DNA of 10,461 nt from Chloroflexota bacterium (GCA_028875085.1 JAPPFU010000198.1:1-10461); one strand, 5' to 3'; positions 1 to 6,327 are shown, numbered from the stretch's first letter. The notes: generated by a model from the letters alone, not told the origin. Numbers and translations are program-made.

Positions 1-818
1 AGCAGGGACTATTGAACGCGGTAGCGCTGAACTCGGCGGGGTTCGACGTCTCGCGCGTCGCCGCACCTGCCGTGGGCGGCTTCCTGATTGCGTCCATCGG
101 CGTGGACGGCAACTTCGGCGTGCAGGCGGCGCTGCTGATGGGCGTAGCGTTCGCGTCGCTGCCGATGCGGGTCGGGTTCGCCGCCAACCAGGTGGAGCGG
201 GTTGCGTCGGGGCTGCGCGGGCTCGCCGCCGACCTGAATGAGGCCGTGGCCTACATCTGGAACGACCGCTTGCTGCGCCAGATATTCGCCGTCGAGTACG
301 CATCGCTGCTCTTCACCGTGCCCTACTTGGCGTTTATGCCGGTGTGGGTGGAGGACGTGCTGGGGCGGGAGGCGGATGCCTTGGGGATGCTGTACGCGGC
401 GAGCGGCGCGGGCGCGGTAGCGGGGACGCTCTTCATCGCGCACCGGGGCGAGGTTCGGCGCAGAGGGCTATGGATATGGGGCGCGTTGACCTTGCAGGCG
501 CTGGGGTTGATGGCGCTGTCGCAAGTGAACGGCTACCTGTCCACGCTCGGCTTGCTCGGCTTCCTGGGCGCGGCGAACATCAACTCCTTCTCGTTGTTGG
601 TGTCGGCGGCGCAGGCGCGGCTGCCGGAGCGCTTGCAGGGCAGGGGCATGGCGATATGGAACATGGCCCACGTCTCCATCGGCGGGAGCACGCTGGCACT
701 GGGGTTCGTGGTGGCGAAGGCGGGCGTGGCGGACGCGATGTGGATAACGGGCGCAGCGATGTTGGCGTTCGTGGCGGTGGGGTTCGGCGTGCTGGGGCGC
801 ACGCGGGGCGCGTTCTAA
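1..818 (+). CDS. MFS exporter, EntS/MFS_3-like, 3' part only
   Basis: This is the C-terminal part of a multi-pass membrane transporter of the major facilitator superfamily. The frame is open to the left edge (first full codon at 3), so the true start lies outside; the TTG at 12 is not a credible start because the sequence there (NAVALNSAGFDVSRV) is the mid-protein helix 4/5 motif typical of EntS-like drug or siderophore exporters. About 272 codons are visible, and full family members have roughly 400-430 residues. Several hydrophobic segments are visible, among them VEYASLLFTVPYLAFMPVW, a Gly/Ala-rich segment after GMLYAASG, and a C-terminal helix near MLAFVAVGFGVLG. It ends with TAA 36 bp before the edge of the mobile element, so the element did not damage it. 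Substrate cannot be told. MFS assignment is firm, subfamily moderate. Confidence 0.85.
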   Translation, partial: QGLLNAVALNSAGFDVSRVAAPAVGGFLIASIGVDGNFGVQAALLMGVAFASLPMRVGFAANQVERVASGLRGLAADLNEAVAYIWNDRLLRQIFAVEYASLLFTVPYLAFMPVWVEDVLGREADALGMLYAASGAGAVAGTLFIAHRGEVRRRGLWIWGALTLQALGLMALSQVNGYLSTLGLLGFLGAANINSFSLLVSAAQARLPERLQGRGMAIWNMAHVSIGGSTLALGFVVAKAGVADAMWITGAAMLAFVAVGFGVLGRTRGAF

Positions 819-846
819 GACCCCGCCCCCACCCCTCAAAGAGATA

Positions 847-854
847 AAGACTTT
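847..854. repeat. Left 8-bp target site duplication AAGACTTT
   Basis: The octamer lies directly outside the left terminal repeat and is repeated exactly at 3335-3342 outside the right one. Eight bases is the target duplication length known for the IS1595 family. It shows that the whole interval between was inserted as one unit. Confidence 0.93.
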
Positions 855-877
855 CGGAATGATAAGTTAGGGGCTTG
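855..877 (+). repeat. Left terminal inverted repeat, 23 bp
   Basis: The sequence begins CGGAATGATAAG and ends GGGGCTTG. It is the exact reverse complement of 3312-3334. The match continues two bases further out by chance, because the target duplication starts with AA and ends with TT. It is AT-rich compared with the flanking genes. Confidence 0.95.
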
Positions 878-879
878 CG

Positions 880-2388
880 CTAGCGGGGAACGCCGGGTAG
901 CCTGGGCGTAAGCGAGTGGCGCCCTGCCACCGTCGGAGTAGCGAACCGATGCCCATCCAGCAGTTCCGCCACCGTAAGCACCTGCATCCGTGGATACGGT
1001 ATCCCTAGGATATCAAGCGTCCCGGCCTCCGCCATGAACCGCTTGAAGTTGCGCTCCTTCTCCGCTCCGAGCGGGTGAAGGATGATGAGGCCGGCCATCA
1101 GCGCGCTATCGTAGTCCAGCACGCCCTTGAGGGCGCGCACGTCGGCGATGCTCACGTTCTTGCCGCCCTTGACCTCCACCACCATGCTCTGAAGGTCTTG
1201 CGCGTGCGGGACGGCGTAGTAGATCCGCCCGTCCACGCCGCCATCCGCCGTCCGCTTCGTCGTAACGAAGCCATCGGCATGCTCCACCGCCCACTTCTGG
1301 AAGTGGTACTTGTCCCGCTCCCATAGGTCAGCCGCGCCTTCCCACGTGCGAGGCACGCCTTCTACCACGAAGTCCTGGCCCTCCACTAGCCCAAGCCGCT
1401 CTGTGAGGCGGATGCGGGCCACGCGCTTGACCGCGTGGATGGCGATGTCGATGCCTATCCACTCCCGCCCCAGTTTGTGCGCCGCCTCGAGCGTCGTCGC
1501 GCACCCGCAGAACGGGTCGAGCACCACGTCCCCCTTGTTCGATGACGTGGCGATGATGCGCTCTAGGAGGGCGCGAGGTTTCTGCGTCGCATACCCCATC
1601 TCTTCCTGCTGTCTTAGCCGCCACTGATAGGCGTAGAGCTGCTTGATGTCCGTCCAGGTATTGGAGAGGGGGACGCCAGGGCTCTCGTCTAGGTATTGCC
1701 GGGTAACCACGCCGCCCTCCCTCTTCCGAGTGCGATAGATGCGCCCGTGCTCGTCTTCTTGATTGAAGCGCTCGGCTAGGTACTTCTCGCTGTACGGAGT
1801 GAACTGCTGGTTGTAGACGTGGTAGCCGTAGCGCTTGGCGTAGACAAGGATGGTGTCGTGCGTCTTGACGGGCTTCTTACCCCCAGTCCGCCCCCCAGAC
1901 GGCGTTCCATAGTTCCACACGATCTCATCGATGAAGTTCTTATGGCCGAAGATGGCGTCGAGCAGGATTTTGATGTAGTGCCCAGCCGTTGGGTCGCAAT
2001 GAAGGTAGAGCGTGCCTGTAGGCCTGAGCAGCCGATGCATGATGAGCAGCCGCTGCGCCATGTAGGAGAGGTAGGCGAGCAGGCGGGGCTGCGTCCCGCG
2101 AAGCGCGTTCATCCATAGCCGCCAGAACTCCACCACGTCATCCGCTATGCCGCTCTCACGCATCAGCACGGGCATGGCGCGGATAGCCTGCTCCCGCTCG
2201 GTGTCCAACTCCCACATGTCGCAGAACGCCTCTATCCCGTCGGGCAGCGGCCTGCCCGTCTCATCCCTGTAGATGGCGTTGTACTGGCGGTTGGAGTTGA
2301 AGGGCGGGTCGAGATAGATGAGGTCAACGCAGGCGTTCGGCCATTCCTGCATGATGGTGAAGCAGTCGCCGTAGTAGAGGCGGTTCAT
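880..2388 (-). CDS. DNA methyltransferase fused to Mrr-like nuclease domain (IS passenger)
   Basis: Predicted 502-residue protein. Residues 1-330 are an N6_N4_Mtase-type (PF01555) methyltransferase that uses S-adenosylmethionine. The catalytic motif DPPF is at 27-30, near the N-terminus, and the SAM-binding motif DPFCGCATT is at 291-299 with GIDI at 312-315. This order (IV before I) marks the beta class; DPPF favours N6-adenine as product. Residues about 360-460 look like an Mrr-type PD-(D/E)XK nuclease: E369 in a preceding helix, D386 in GGVDGR, then E405-V-K407 followed by GG. The ATG at 2388 is chosen because it starts the conserved MNRLYYGDCF sequence, overlaps the transposase stop as ATGA, and has GGTGG four bases upstream. 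A 43-codon upstream extension only reads the transposase gene in another frame. It may be a one-protein restriction-modification enzyme or a methylase with a DNA-binding remnant. Recognition sequence unknown. Confidence 0.87.
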   Translation of the reverse strand: MNRLYYGDCFTIMQEWPNACVDLIYLDPPFNSNRQYNAIYRDETGRPLPDGIEAFCDMWELDTEREQAIRAMPVLMRESGIADDVVEFWRLWMNALRGTQPRLLAYLSYMAQRLLIMHRLLRPTGTLYLHCDPTAGHYIKILLDAIFGHKNFIDEIVWNYGTPSGGRTGGKKPVKTHDTILVYAKRYGYHVYNQQFTPYSEKYLAERFNQEDEHGRIYRTRKREGGVVTRQYLDESPGVPLSNTWTDIKQLYAYQWRLRQQEEMGYATQKPRALLERIIATSSNKGDVVLDPFCGCATTLEAAHKLGREWIGIDIAIHAVKRVARIRLTERLGLVEGQDFVVEGVPRTWEGAADLWERDKYHFQKWAVEHADGFVTTKRTADGGVDGRIYYAVPHAQDLQSMVVEVKGGKNVSIADVRALKGVLDYDSALMAGLIILHPLGAEKERNFKRFMAEAGTLDILGIPYPRMQVLTVAELLDGHRFATPTVAGRHSLTPRLPGVPR

Positions 2389-3263
2389 ACGGCCACCGCT
2401 TGGCGGATGAACGCGCCGAAGGTGTCGGGCAGCCTGCGCGTGCTGTACTTGTAGCAGGCCTCTGCGACGTAGGCCCCGGCGTGCTTGCGGGTGTAGTGGT
2501 GGTGGGAGCCGTACCACGCCCGCTTCAGCAGCGCCCAGAAGCCCTCGATGGTGTTCGTGTGAACCATCCCGTCCACGTACCGCGTGGCGTGCTCGATGGT
2601 CGCGTGGCGCATCCGCTTGGCGATGCCCCGGTAGCCGGGGTACTCGTCCGTCATCAGCAGGGATGCTCGGTCAACGCGGCCAGTGAGGAAAGCGGTTATC
2701 GACGCGGAGTCCAACGCATCCATCGGCTGGGCTACCACGCGGCCGCCGCGCTCCACTGCGCCGATGACCGCCATCTTGTCCGTCCCGCGCCCCCGCTTGG
2801 CTGCTTCGCTGTCGCCGCCGCCGCGCTGATTGGGCTTGCGGGGCTTGCCGCCGATGTACGCCTCGTCCGCCTCGACGATGCCGGACAGCAGGTCGCCGTG
2901 CGTCGTCATCGCGCGCCGGATGCGCAGCCCCATGTACCATGCCGTCGGCTGCGAGACGTCGATGTCGCGCGACAACTGGTGGGACGAGACGGACTTCTTG
3001 GCGTTGAGGATGATGGAGATGGCGAGGAACCACTTCTGCAGGTCGATCTTCGTCTTCTGGAAGATGGTGCCCGCCAGCACGTTGAAGGAGGCGTGGCACT
3101 TGTGGCAGTTCCAGCGCCCGACGCGGAAGCCGTCGGCCTTGCGCCCCACGCGCTCGGAACCGCAAGAGGGGCAGGCCGGGCTGTTGCCCCAGCGCACCTT
3201 CTCCAGGTGCTCGATGCACGCCTCGTGGTCGGGGAACCGCTGGAATACTGTGATGATGTTCAT
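2385..3263 (-). CDS. IS1595-family transposase
   Basis: Predicted 292 residues. An N-terminal zinc ribbon (CPSC at 31-34, CHKC at 53-56) is followed by a helix-turn-helix-like region (about 90-118) and an RNase H-fold catalytic domain (DDE_Tnp_IS1595). D133 in EADEAYIGG and D206 in TDEYPGY are the first two acidic residues; the third motif is HTNTIEGFWALLKR (N237, E240, K247), matching the DD(E/N)K pattern of the family. The ATG at 3263 is chosen because AGGAGGT lies 7 bases upstream. A TTG at 3314 would extend the frame, but it lies inside the inverted repeat and overlaps the promoter. The gene appears intact. Its TGA overlaps the ATG of the passenger, so the two are probably translated in a coupled way from one mRNA. 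Confidence 0.95.
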   Translation of the reverse strand: MNIITVFQRFPDHEACIEHLEKVRWGNSPACPSCGSERVGRKADGFRVGRWNCHKCHASFNVLAGTIFQKTKIDLQKWFLAISIILNAKKSVSSHQLSRDIDVSQPTAWYMGLRIRRAMTTHGDLLSGIVEADEAYIGGKPRKPNQRGGGDSEAAKRGRGTDKMAVIGAVERGGRVVAQPMDALDSASITAFLTGRVDRASLLMTDEYPGYRGIAKRMRHATIEHATRYVDGMVHTNTIEGFWALLKRAWYGSHHHYTRKHAGAYVAEACYKYSTRRLPDTFGAFIRQAVAV

Positions 3264-3285
3264 GCCGCCAACCTCCTGTACCCTC

Positions 3286-3314
3286 ACCCTATCGGGTACG
3301 GCGGCATTTGTCAA
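3286..3314 (-). promoter_or_regulatory. Element promoter, -35 starting in the terminal repeat
   Basis: On the minus strand, TTGACA (3314-3309, a perfect -35) is followed after 17 bases by TAGGGT (3291-3286), which keeps the first, second and last consensus -10 positions. The first three bases of the -35 are the inner end of the inverted repeat. It would drive the transposase and the coupled passenger. The left repeat copy is followed by CGC, not ACA, so it lacks this -35. Confidence 0.65.
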
Positions 3315-3334
3315 GCCCCTAACTTATCATTCCG
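3312..3334 (-). repeat. Right terminal inverted repeat, 23 bp
   Basis: Exact inverted copy of 855-877. Its inner end supplies the first half of the -35 box of the element promoter. Confidence 0.95.
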
Positions 3335-3342
3335 AAGACTTT
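3335..3342. repeat. Right 8-bp target site duplication AAGACTTT
   Basis: Identical to 847-854. The target was an AT-rich spot, AAGACTTT followed by TTTAT, in an otherwise GC-rich region between two convergent genes. Confidence 0.93.
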
Positions 3343-3346
3343 TTTA

Positions 3347-3393
3347 TGGGGGATACCCCCACGCCCCCAACCGAGGGGGTGGCCGCCCCTCGG
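3347..3393 (-). terminator. Two hairpins downstream of lexA, possible terminator
   Basis: An 8-bp stem CCGAGGGG/CCCCTCGG (3371-3378 with 3386-3393, 7-base loop) lies 17 bp past the lexA stop. A second small stem TGGGGG/CCCCCA with loop ATA follows at 3347-3361. Neither is followed by a run of T on the lexA strand (the second is followed by TAAAAAAG), so termination may be weak or factor-dependent. The structures are directly visible; their function is inferred. Confidence 0.35.
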
Positions 3394-3409
3394 CACTCCC
3401 CGCAAGGCC

Positions 3410-4054
3410 TCAGTCGATGCGGCGGATGACCGCCACCAGCTTGCCGTGGACTTGCACGTTGTCGGCCGGGACGACGATGGGGCGCATCTGCGTGTTGGCG
3501 GGCTCGAGGCGCACCCGCTCGCCCTCGAAGTAGATGCGCTTCAGCGTCGTCTCCTCTTCCGCCACCAGCCACGCGGCGACCATCTCGCCGTTGTTCGCTG
3601 TCCGGGCGGCGCGCAGCACCACCATGTCGCCGTCGTCGATCAGCGCGTCGATCATCGACTGCCCCTTGACGCGCAGCGCGAACAGCTCCCCGCTTCCGCG
3701 CGGCGTCATCTCCAGTGGGAGCGAGACGCGCTCGGCGCCCTCCGACTGCCAGCCGTCGGGCGTCGCAACGGGCAGGGGCGCGCCAGCGGCGATGTTGCCC
3801 AGCACCGGGATGGTGAGCACCTCGGGCGCCCGCGCGGTGGGAGCGTCGTGCGTCAGCTCCAGGCCGCGCGAGATGCCGTCGGCGCGGCGGACGTAGCCGT
3901 CGCGCTGAAGGATGCGGAGGTTGTAGTCGACGACGGAGGTGGAACTGATGCCGCACGCGGCTTGGATGTCGCGCACCGACGGCATGAAGCGGTGCTCGGC
4001 GTGGTACTTGCGGATGAACTCAAGTATCTGGTTCTGGCGCGTCGAAGGGGACAT
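3410..4054 (-). CDS. lexA: LexA repressor, SOS regulator
   Basis: Predicted 214 residues, usual length for LexA. It represses DNA-damage genes and, on RecA-ssDNA filaments, cuts itself. The N-terminal winged helix-turn-helix covers about 1-68, with PSVRDIQAACG at 25-35 and the recognition helix SSTSVVDYNL at 37-46. The self-cleavage site Ala90-Gly91 is in NIAAGAP. The S24-type peptidase domain has catalytic Ser133 (VKGQSMID) and Lys172 (TTLKRIYF). All residues for autocleavage are present. The ATG at 4054 has AAGGAGGG a few bases upstream and starts the usual LexA N-terminus (RQNQILEFI). A GAAC-N4-GTTC operator lies immediately upstream, so the gene is very likely autoregulated. Downstream it points toward the mobile element's genes on the same strand. 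Confidence 0.97.
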   Translation of the reverse strand: MSPSTRQNQILEFIRKYHAEHRFMPSVRDIQAACGISSTSVVDYNLRILQRDGYVRRADGISRGLELTHDAPTARAPEVLTIPVLGNIAAGAPLPVATPDGWQSEGAERVSLPLEMTPRGSGELFALRVKGQSMIDALIDDGDMVVLRAARTANNGEMVAAWLVAEEETTLKRIYFEGERVRLEPANTQMRPIVVPADNVQVHGKLVAVIRRID

Positions 4055-4066
4055 GCACCCTCCTTT

Positions 4067-4088
4067 GAACGTTTGTTCGCCTACGTTC
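4067..4088 (-). promoter_or_regulatory. LexA operator (SOS box) with extra half-site
   Basis: GAACGTTTGTTC at 4067-4078 fits the Gram-positive-type SOS box GAAC-N4-GTTC exactly, 12 bp before the lexA start codon. A third half-site, GTTC at 4085-4088, lies exactly 10 bp from the GTTC of the palindrome, one helical turn. No convincing -10 could be assigned; a TTGACG lies upstream at 4112-4107 but is poorly spaced from any -10. The site would let LexA block its own transcription or translation start region. Confidence 0.82.
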
Positions 4089-4146
4089 GCACGACGCGCG
4101 ACGCCGCGTCAACCCTTCCGTGTCACAACGGGCGCGGCCTGTTCGC

Positions 4147-4482
4147 CTATGCGCTTAGTTTGTGATCGGCGCGGGCGGCGGCGTAGGCGGCGGCGAGCAG
4201 CATGACGGCGCCGGGCAGAAAGTAGAGGGTTGCGGCCACGCCGCCGATCGCGGCGACGACGATGAGCAACGCCCCGAGCCTCGGCCGGGTCAGCGCAACG
4301 ACTCCCCCGCCCGCCGCGGCCACACAAGCGGCGAGGCCGCCAGCGGCGCGCAGCGCGTGGTTCGACGCATCCGCGCCGCCCCCCGACACGAGGCCGACAC
4401 TTCCGACGAAGAGGGCGGTGAGCGCTCCGGCGAAGCCGAGGGCGGCGCCGAAGAGTGCGATGAGCATCGCGGTCTGACGCAT
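4147..4482 (-). CDS. Small four-helix membrane protein, function unknown
   Basis: Predicted 111 residues, almost entirely hydrophobic. About four membrane segments are visible: roughly 5-31, 45-65, 68-88 and 88-104, with only short polar turns such as RPRLG at 66-70 and a basic C-terminal end ARADHKLSA. The repeated Ala/Gly/Leu pattern, and the order helix, long loop, helix, RPR turn, helix pair, resemble DUF4064-like small integral membrane proteins; this is a resemblance, not a firm match. The ATG at 4482 has GAGGAGG about 10 bases upstream. It stands alone between lexA and rplS on the same strand, with roughly 90-190 bp gaps on both sides. No catalytic or binding residues stand out. Confidence 0.68.
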   Translation of the reverse strand: MRQTAMLIALFGAALGFAGALTALFVGSVGLVSGGGADASNHALRAAGGLAACVAAAGGGVVALTRPRLGALLIVVAAIGGVAATLYFLPGAVMLLAAAYAAARADHKLSA

Positions 4483-4669
4483 GGGCGCGGCGCCTCCTCG
4501 TCCGCCGCCGCCGAGTCTACCCGGCCATGAGGAGACGTTTGCGTAATCCCAGGCTCTTCACGCGGGAAGCGCCGAGGGGCGGGTATCGCCCATGCTCGGG
4601 CGCAACAAGCAATAGGAGGGCATCAACCAGGCGATGGACAGGGCGCCGCTCCCCCGAGCGGTCAGCGGG

Positions 4670-5023
4670 TTACCCCCGTCGGCCGCGCTCGCGCTCCTTG
4701 ATGCGCGCCGCCTTGCCGGAGCGCCCGCGCAGGTAGGCGAGGTTGGTGCGGCGCACCTTGCCCCGGCGCGTAACCTCCACACTCTCCACATTGGGCGAGT
4801 GGAAGAGGAAGGAGCGCTCGACGCCCACCCCGGAGGCGATGCGCCGCACGCTGAACGACGCGCTCTGCCCGCCCTCCCGCTTGCGGATGACGACGCCCTG
4901 GAAGGACTGCTGGCGCTGGCGGTCGCCCTCCCGGATCCACACGTTCACCTTCACGGTGTCGCCGGGGCGGAAGTCGGCGATCTTCTCGTTGCGCTCAAGC
5001 GCCACAGCCTCGCGGGCGTCCAT
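4670..5023 (-). CDS. rplS: 50S ribosomal protein L19
   Basis: Predicted 117 residues, typical for bL19, a protein of the large ribosomal subunit near the bridge to the small subunit. Family signatures are FRPGDTVKVNVWIREG (residues 18-33), QSFQGVVIRKREGG (39-52), SFSVRRIASGVGVERSF (56-72) and the basic end VRRTNLAYLRGRSGKAARI. The ATG at 5023 has a GAGG about 9 bases upstream and a credible promoter in the gap to pfkA. In many bacteria rplS is joined to rpsP, rimM and trmD; here it stands alone between pfkA and the small membrane protein gene, apparently with its own promoter. The 187 bp downstream (4483-4669) show no gene and no clear terminator. Confidence 0.97.
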   Translation of the reverse strand: MDAREAVALERNEKIADFRPGDTVKVNVWIREGDRQRQQSFQGVVIRKREGGQSASFSVRRIASGVGVERSFLFHSPNVESVEVTRRGKVRRTNLAYLRGRSGKAARIKERERGRRG

Positions 5024-5066
5024 AAGTCGATGCCTCGTAGCGGGGGTTCCCCAAGGGTAGACCGCC

Positions 5067-5096
5067 AGTATACGCGAACGGGCGCCGCCGCGTCCA
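5067..5096 (-). promoter_or_regulatory. Candidate rplS promoter
   Basis: On the minus strand, TGGACG (5096-5091) is followed after 18 bases by TATACT (5072-5067), a good -10. The predicted transcript would start near 5060, about 37 bases before the rplS start. A tight GGGG/CCCC inverted repeat lies in this short leader. Confidence 0.5.
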
Positions 5097-5123
5097 CGCC
5101 CTGGGCGCGGGTCTAGAGCGGCG

Positions 5124-6107
5124 TTAGCGCGTGGAGATGCGCTGGATGCGCGTCAGCGTCTCGCCCCACGGGTCGGCGCGCTCCGGCAAGTCGTCGCCAG
5201 GGACGAGTTCGACGCGGTTGTGGCTCCACGCGGTGAGCACGCCTGAGACACCGGTGAGCAGCGCCTCCACGGCGCTCACGCCCATGCGCGTCGCCAGGAT
5301 GCGGTCGAAGCGTGAGGGCGCGCCGCCCCGTTGGATGTAGCCGAGGATGGTGAACCGCGCGTCGTAGGGGTTGTCGGCCTCATTGATCAGGCGCGTCAAC
5401 TCGCTGGCGTGCCACTGCGCCCCCTCCGCCAGCACGATCATGAAGCGGTTCTTGCCGCGCCGCTCCGCGTTGGTCATCTCGTCGAAGACGGACTGGAGCT
5501 CGATGGGGCGCTCCGGCGTGATGATCATCTCCGCGCCGGTGGCGATGCCCGATTGGACGGCCAGGTAGCCGCAGTGCCTGCCCATCACCTCGACGATGAT
5601 GGCGCGGTTGTGGGACGAGGCGGTGTCGCTGAGGCGGTCGATAGCCTCCACCGCCGTGTTGATGGCGGTGTCCGTCCCGATGGTGATCTCCGTGCCCGGC
5701 ATATCGTTGTCGATGGTGGCGGGAACGGCTACGACGGGGATGCCCATGCGGTGGAGCTCCATCGCGCCCGCGAGCGAGCCGTCGCCGCCGATGACTACCA
5801 GGCCGCCGAGGTCCGCCTCGCGCACGTAGGCGGCGCACTGCGCGCGCACGTCCGCTTCATGGAACTCGGGGCAGCGCCCGGAGCCGAGGATGCTGCCGCC
5901 GCGCTGGAGCAGGCCCGCGACCTTGGCCGAGTCGAGCTCCTCGATCTCGCGGCGCACCAGGCCGTTGTAGCCGTCGTAGACGCCCCAGACCTTCACGCCC
6001 CTGTAGAGCGCGGCGCGGACGACGGCGCGCACGCACGCGTTCATCCCCGGCGCGTCCCCGCCGCTGCACAGCACGCCGATCGCGCCGATGTCGGTGTTCA
6101 GCATCAT
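5124..6107 (-). CDS. pfkA: ATP-dependent 6-phosphofructokinase
   Basis: Predicted 327 residues, close to the usual 320 for the group A bacterial enzyme. It phosphorylates fructose 6-phosphate to fructose 1,6-bisphosphate in glycolysis, in the cytoplasm. The N-terminal loop CSGGDAPGMN is at 14-23 and the nucleotide loop GGDGS at 107-111. The glycine in GGDGS (E. coli Gly104 position) and the absence of lysine before TIDND indicate ATP rather than pyrophosphate as donor. Catalytic TIDND is at 131-135, MGRHCGYLA at 175-183 and LGYIQRGG at 255-262 (tyrosine where many family members have histidine). Two adjacent ATGs (6107 and 6104) are possible starts; neither has a clear Shine-Dalgarno sequence. 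It is transcribed away from the 5S rRNA gene. Confidence 0.95.
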   Translation of the reverse strand: MMLNTDIGAIGVLCSGGDAPGMNACVRAVVRAALYRGVKVWGVYDGYNGLVRREIEELDSAKVAGLLQRGGSILGSGRCPEFHEADVRAQCAAYVREADLGGLVVIGGDGSLAGAMELHRMGIPVVAVPATIDNDMPGTEITIGTDTAINTAVEAIDRLSDTASSHNRAIIVEVMGRHCGYLAVQSGIATGAEMIITPERPIELQSVFDEMTNAERRGKNRFMIVLAEGAQWHASELTRLINEADNPYDARFTILGYIQRGGAPSRFDRILATRMGVSAVEALLTGVSGVLTAWSHNRVELVPGDDLPERADPWGETLTRIQRISTR

Positions 6108-6156
6108 GGCGCGCTAAGCCTACACCCGACGGGACGCGCAGCGCAGCGCGGAGCGG

Positions 6157-6186
6157 TTGACCGGCGCGGGCGCGGCTTGGTAGGAT
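6157..6186 (+). promoter_or_regulatory. 5S rRNA promoter
   Basis: TTGACC (6157-6162) and TAGGAT (6181-6186) are 18 bases apart. The expected start seven bases after the -10 is 6193, exactly where the base-paired 5' end of the 5S rRNA begins. Confidence 0.7.
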
Positions 6187-6192
6187 AGCGGC

Positions 6193-6314
6193 GGTCTTGG
6201 TGGCTAGAGCGGAGTGGAACCACCCGTTCCCATCCCGAACACGGAAGTGAAACGCTCCAGCGCCGACGATACTTGCGGGGCGACCCGCCGGGAAAATAGG
6301 CCGCCGCCAGGGCC
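6193..6314 (+). rRNA. rrf: 5S ribosomal RNA, solitary
   Basis: The highly conserved 5S core CCCGTTCCCATCCCGAACAC begins at 6228, followed by CGGAAGTGAAACGCTCCAGCG. The ends form helix I: GGTCTTGGTGG at 6193-6203 pairs along 11 positions, with G-U wobbles, with CCGCCAGGGCC at 6304-6314. The length of about 122 nt is normal. No 23S or 16S sequence precedes it: the sequence upstream is pfkA on the opposite strand. It has its own promoter and intrinsic terminator, so it is transcribed as a single-gene unit. Exact ends are uncertain by a few bases. Confidence 0.95.
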
Positions 6315-6327
6315 AACGATGCAGACC

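Larger units (their letters stand above)
855..3334 (-). mobile_element. IS1595-family element with a methyltransferase-nuclease passenger
   Basis: A 2480-bp insertion is bounded by 23-bp perfect inverted repeats and an 8-bp target duplication. It holds two leftward genes: an IS1595-type transposase (2385-3263) and a DNA methyltransferase fused to a PD-(D/E)XK domain (880-2388). The genes overlap by ATGA. The passenger's stop codon is 3 bp inside the left repeat, and the promoter's -35 begins inside the right repeat, so almost no sequence is left over. Simple IS1595 members are about 0.7-1.2 kb; the extra length is the passenger. Intact ends, intact frames and a perfect duplication suggest recent, possibly still active, transposition. 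IS1595-type elements carrying passenger genes are known as a class (transporter IS, tIS); whether this exact arrangement is described cannot be told here. Confidence 0.92.

Noticed and set aside
847..877. A longer 25-bp inverted repeat starting at 853
   Set aside because: The two outermost bases on each side belong to the 8-bp target duplication AAGACTTT, which happens to start with AA and end with TT; only 23 bp are the element's own repeat.
2389..2517. A 43-codon upstream extension of the methyltransferase frame
   Set aside because: It overlaps conserved transposase sequence in another frame, reads as Arg/Pro-rich low-complexity protein and lacks the conserved methyltransferase start, which begins at the ATG of 2388.
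3264..3314. TTG start at 3314 extending the transposase by 17 residues
   Set aside because: The codon lies inside the inverted repeat and is part of the -35 box; the ATG at 3263 has a strong AGGAGGT and begins the family-like sequence.
4483..4669. Possible RNA or gene in the 187-bp gap between rplS and the small membrane protein gene
   Set aside because: No tRNA fold, no T-run hairpin and no convincing frame were found; an AGGAGGG at 4615 on the plus strand leads only to a frame antisense to rplS.
6221..6233. GAAC and GTTC half-sites resembling an SOS box
   Set aside because: The spacing is five bases, not four, and the sequence is part of the conserved 5S rRNA core.
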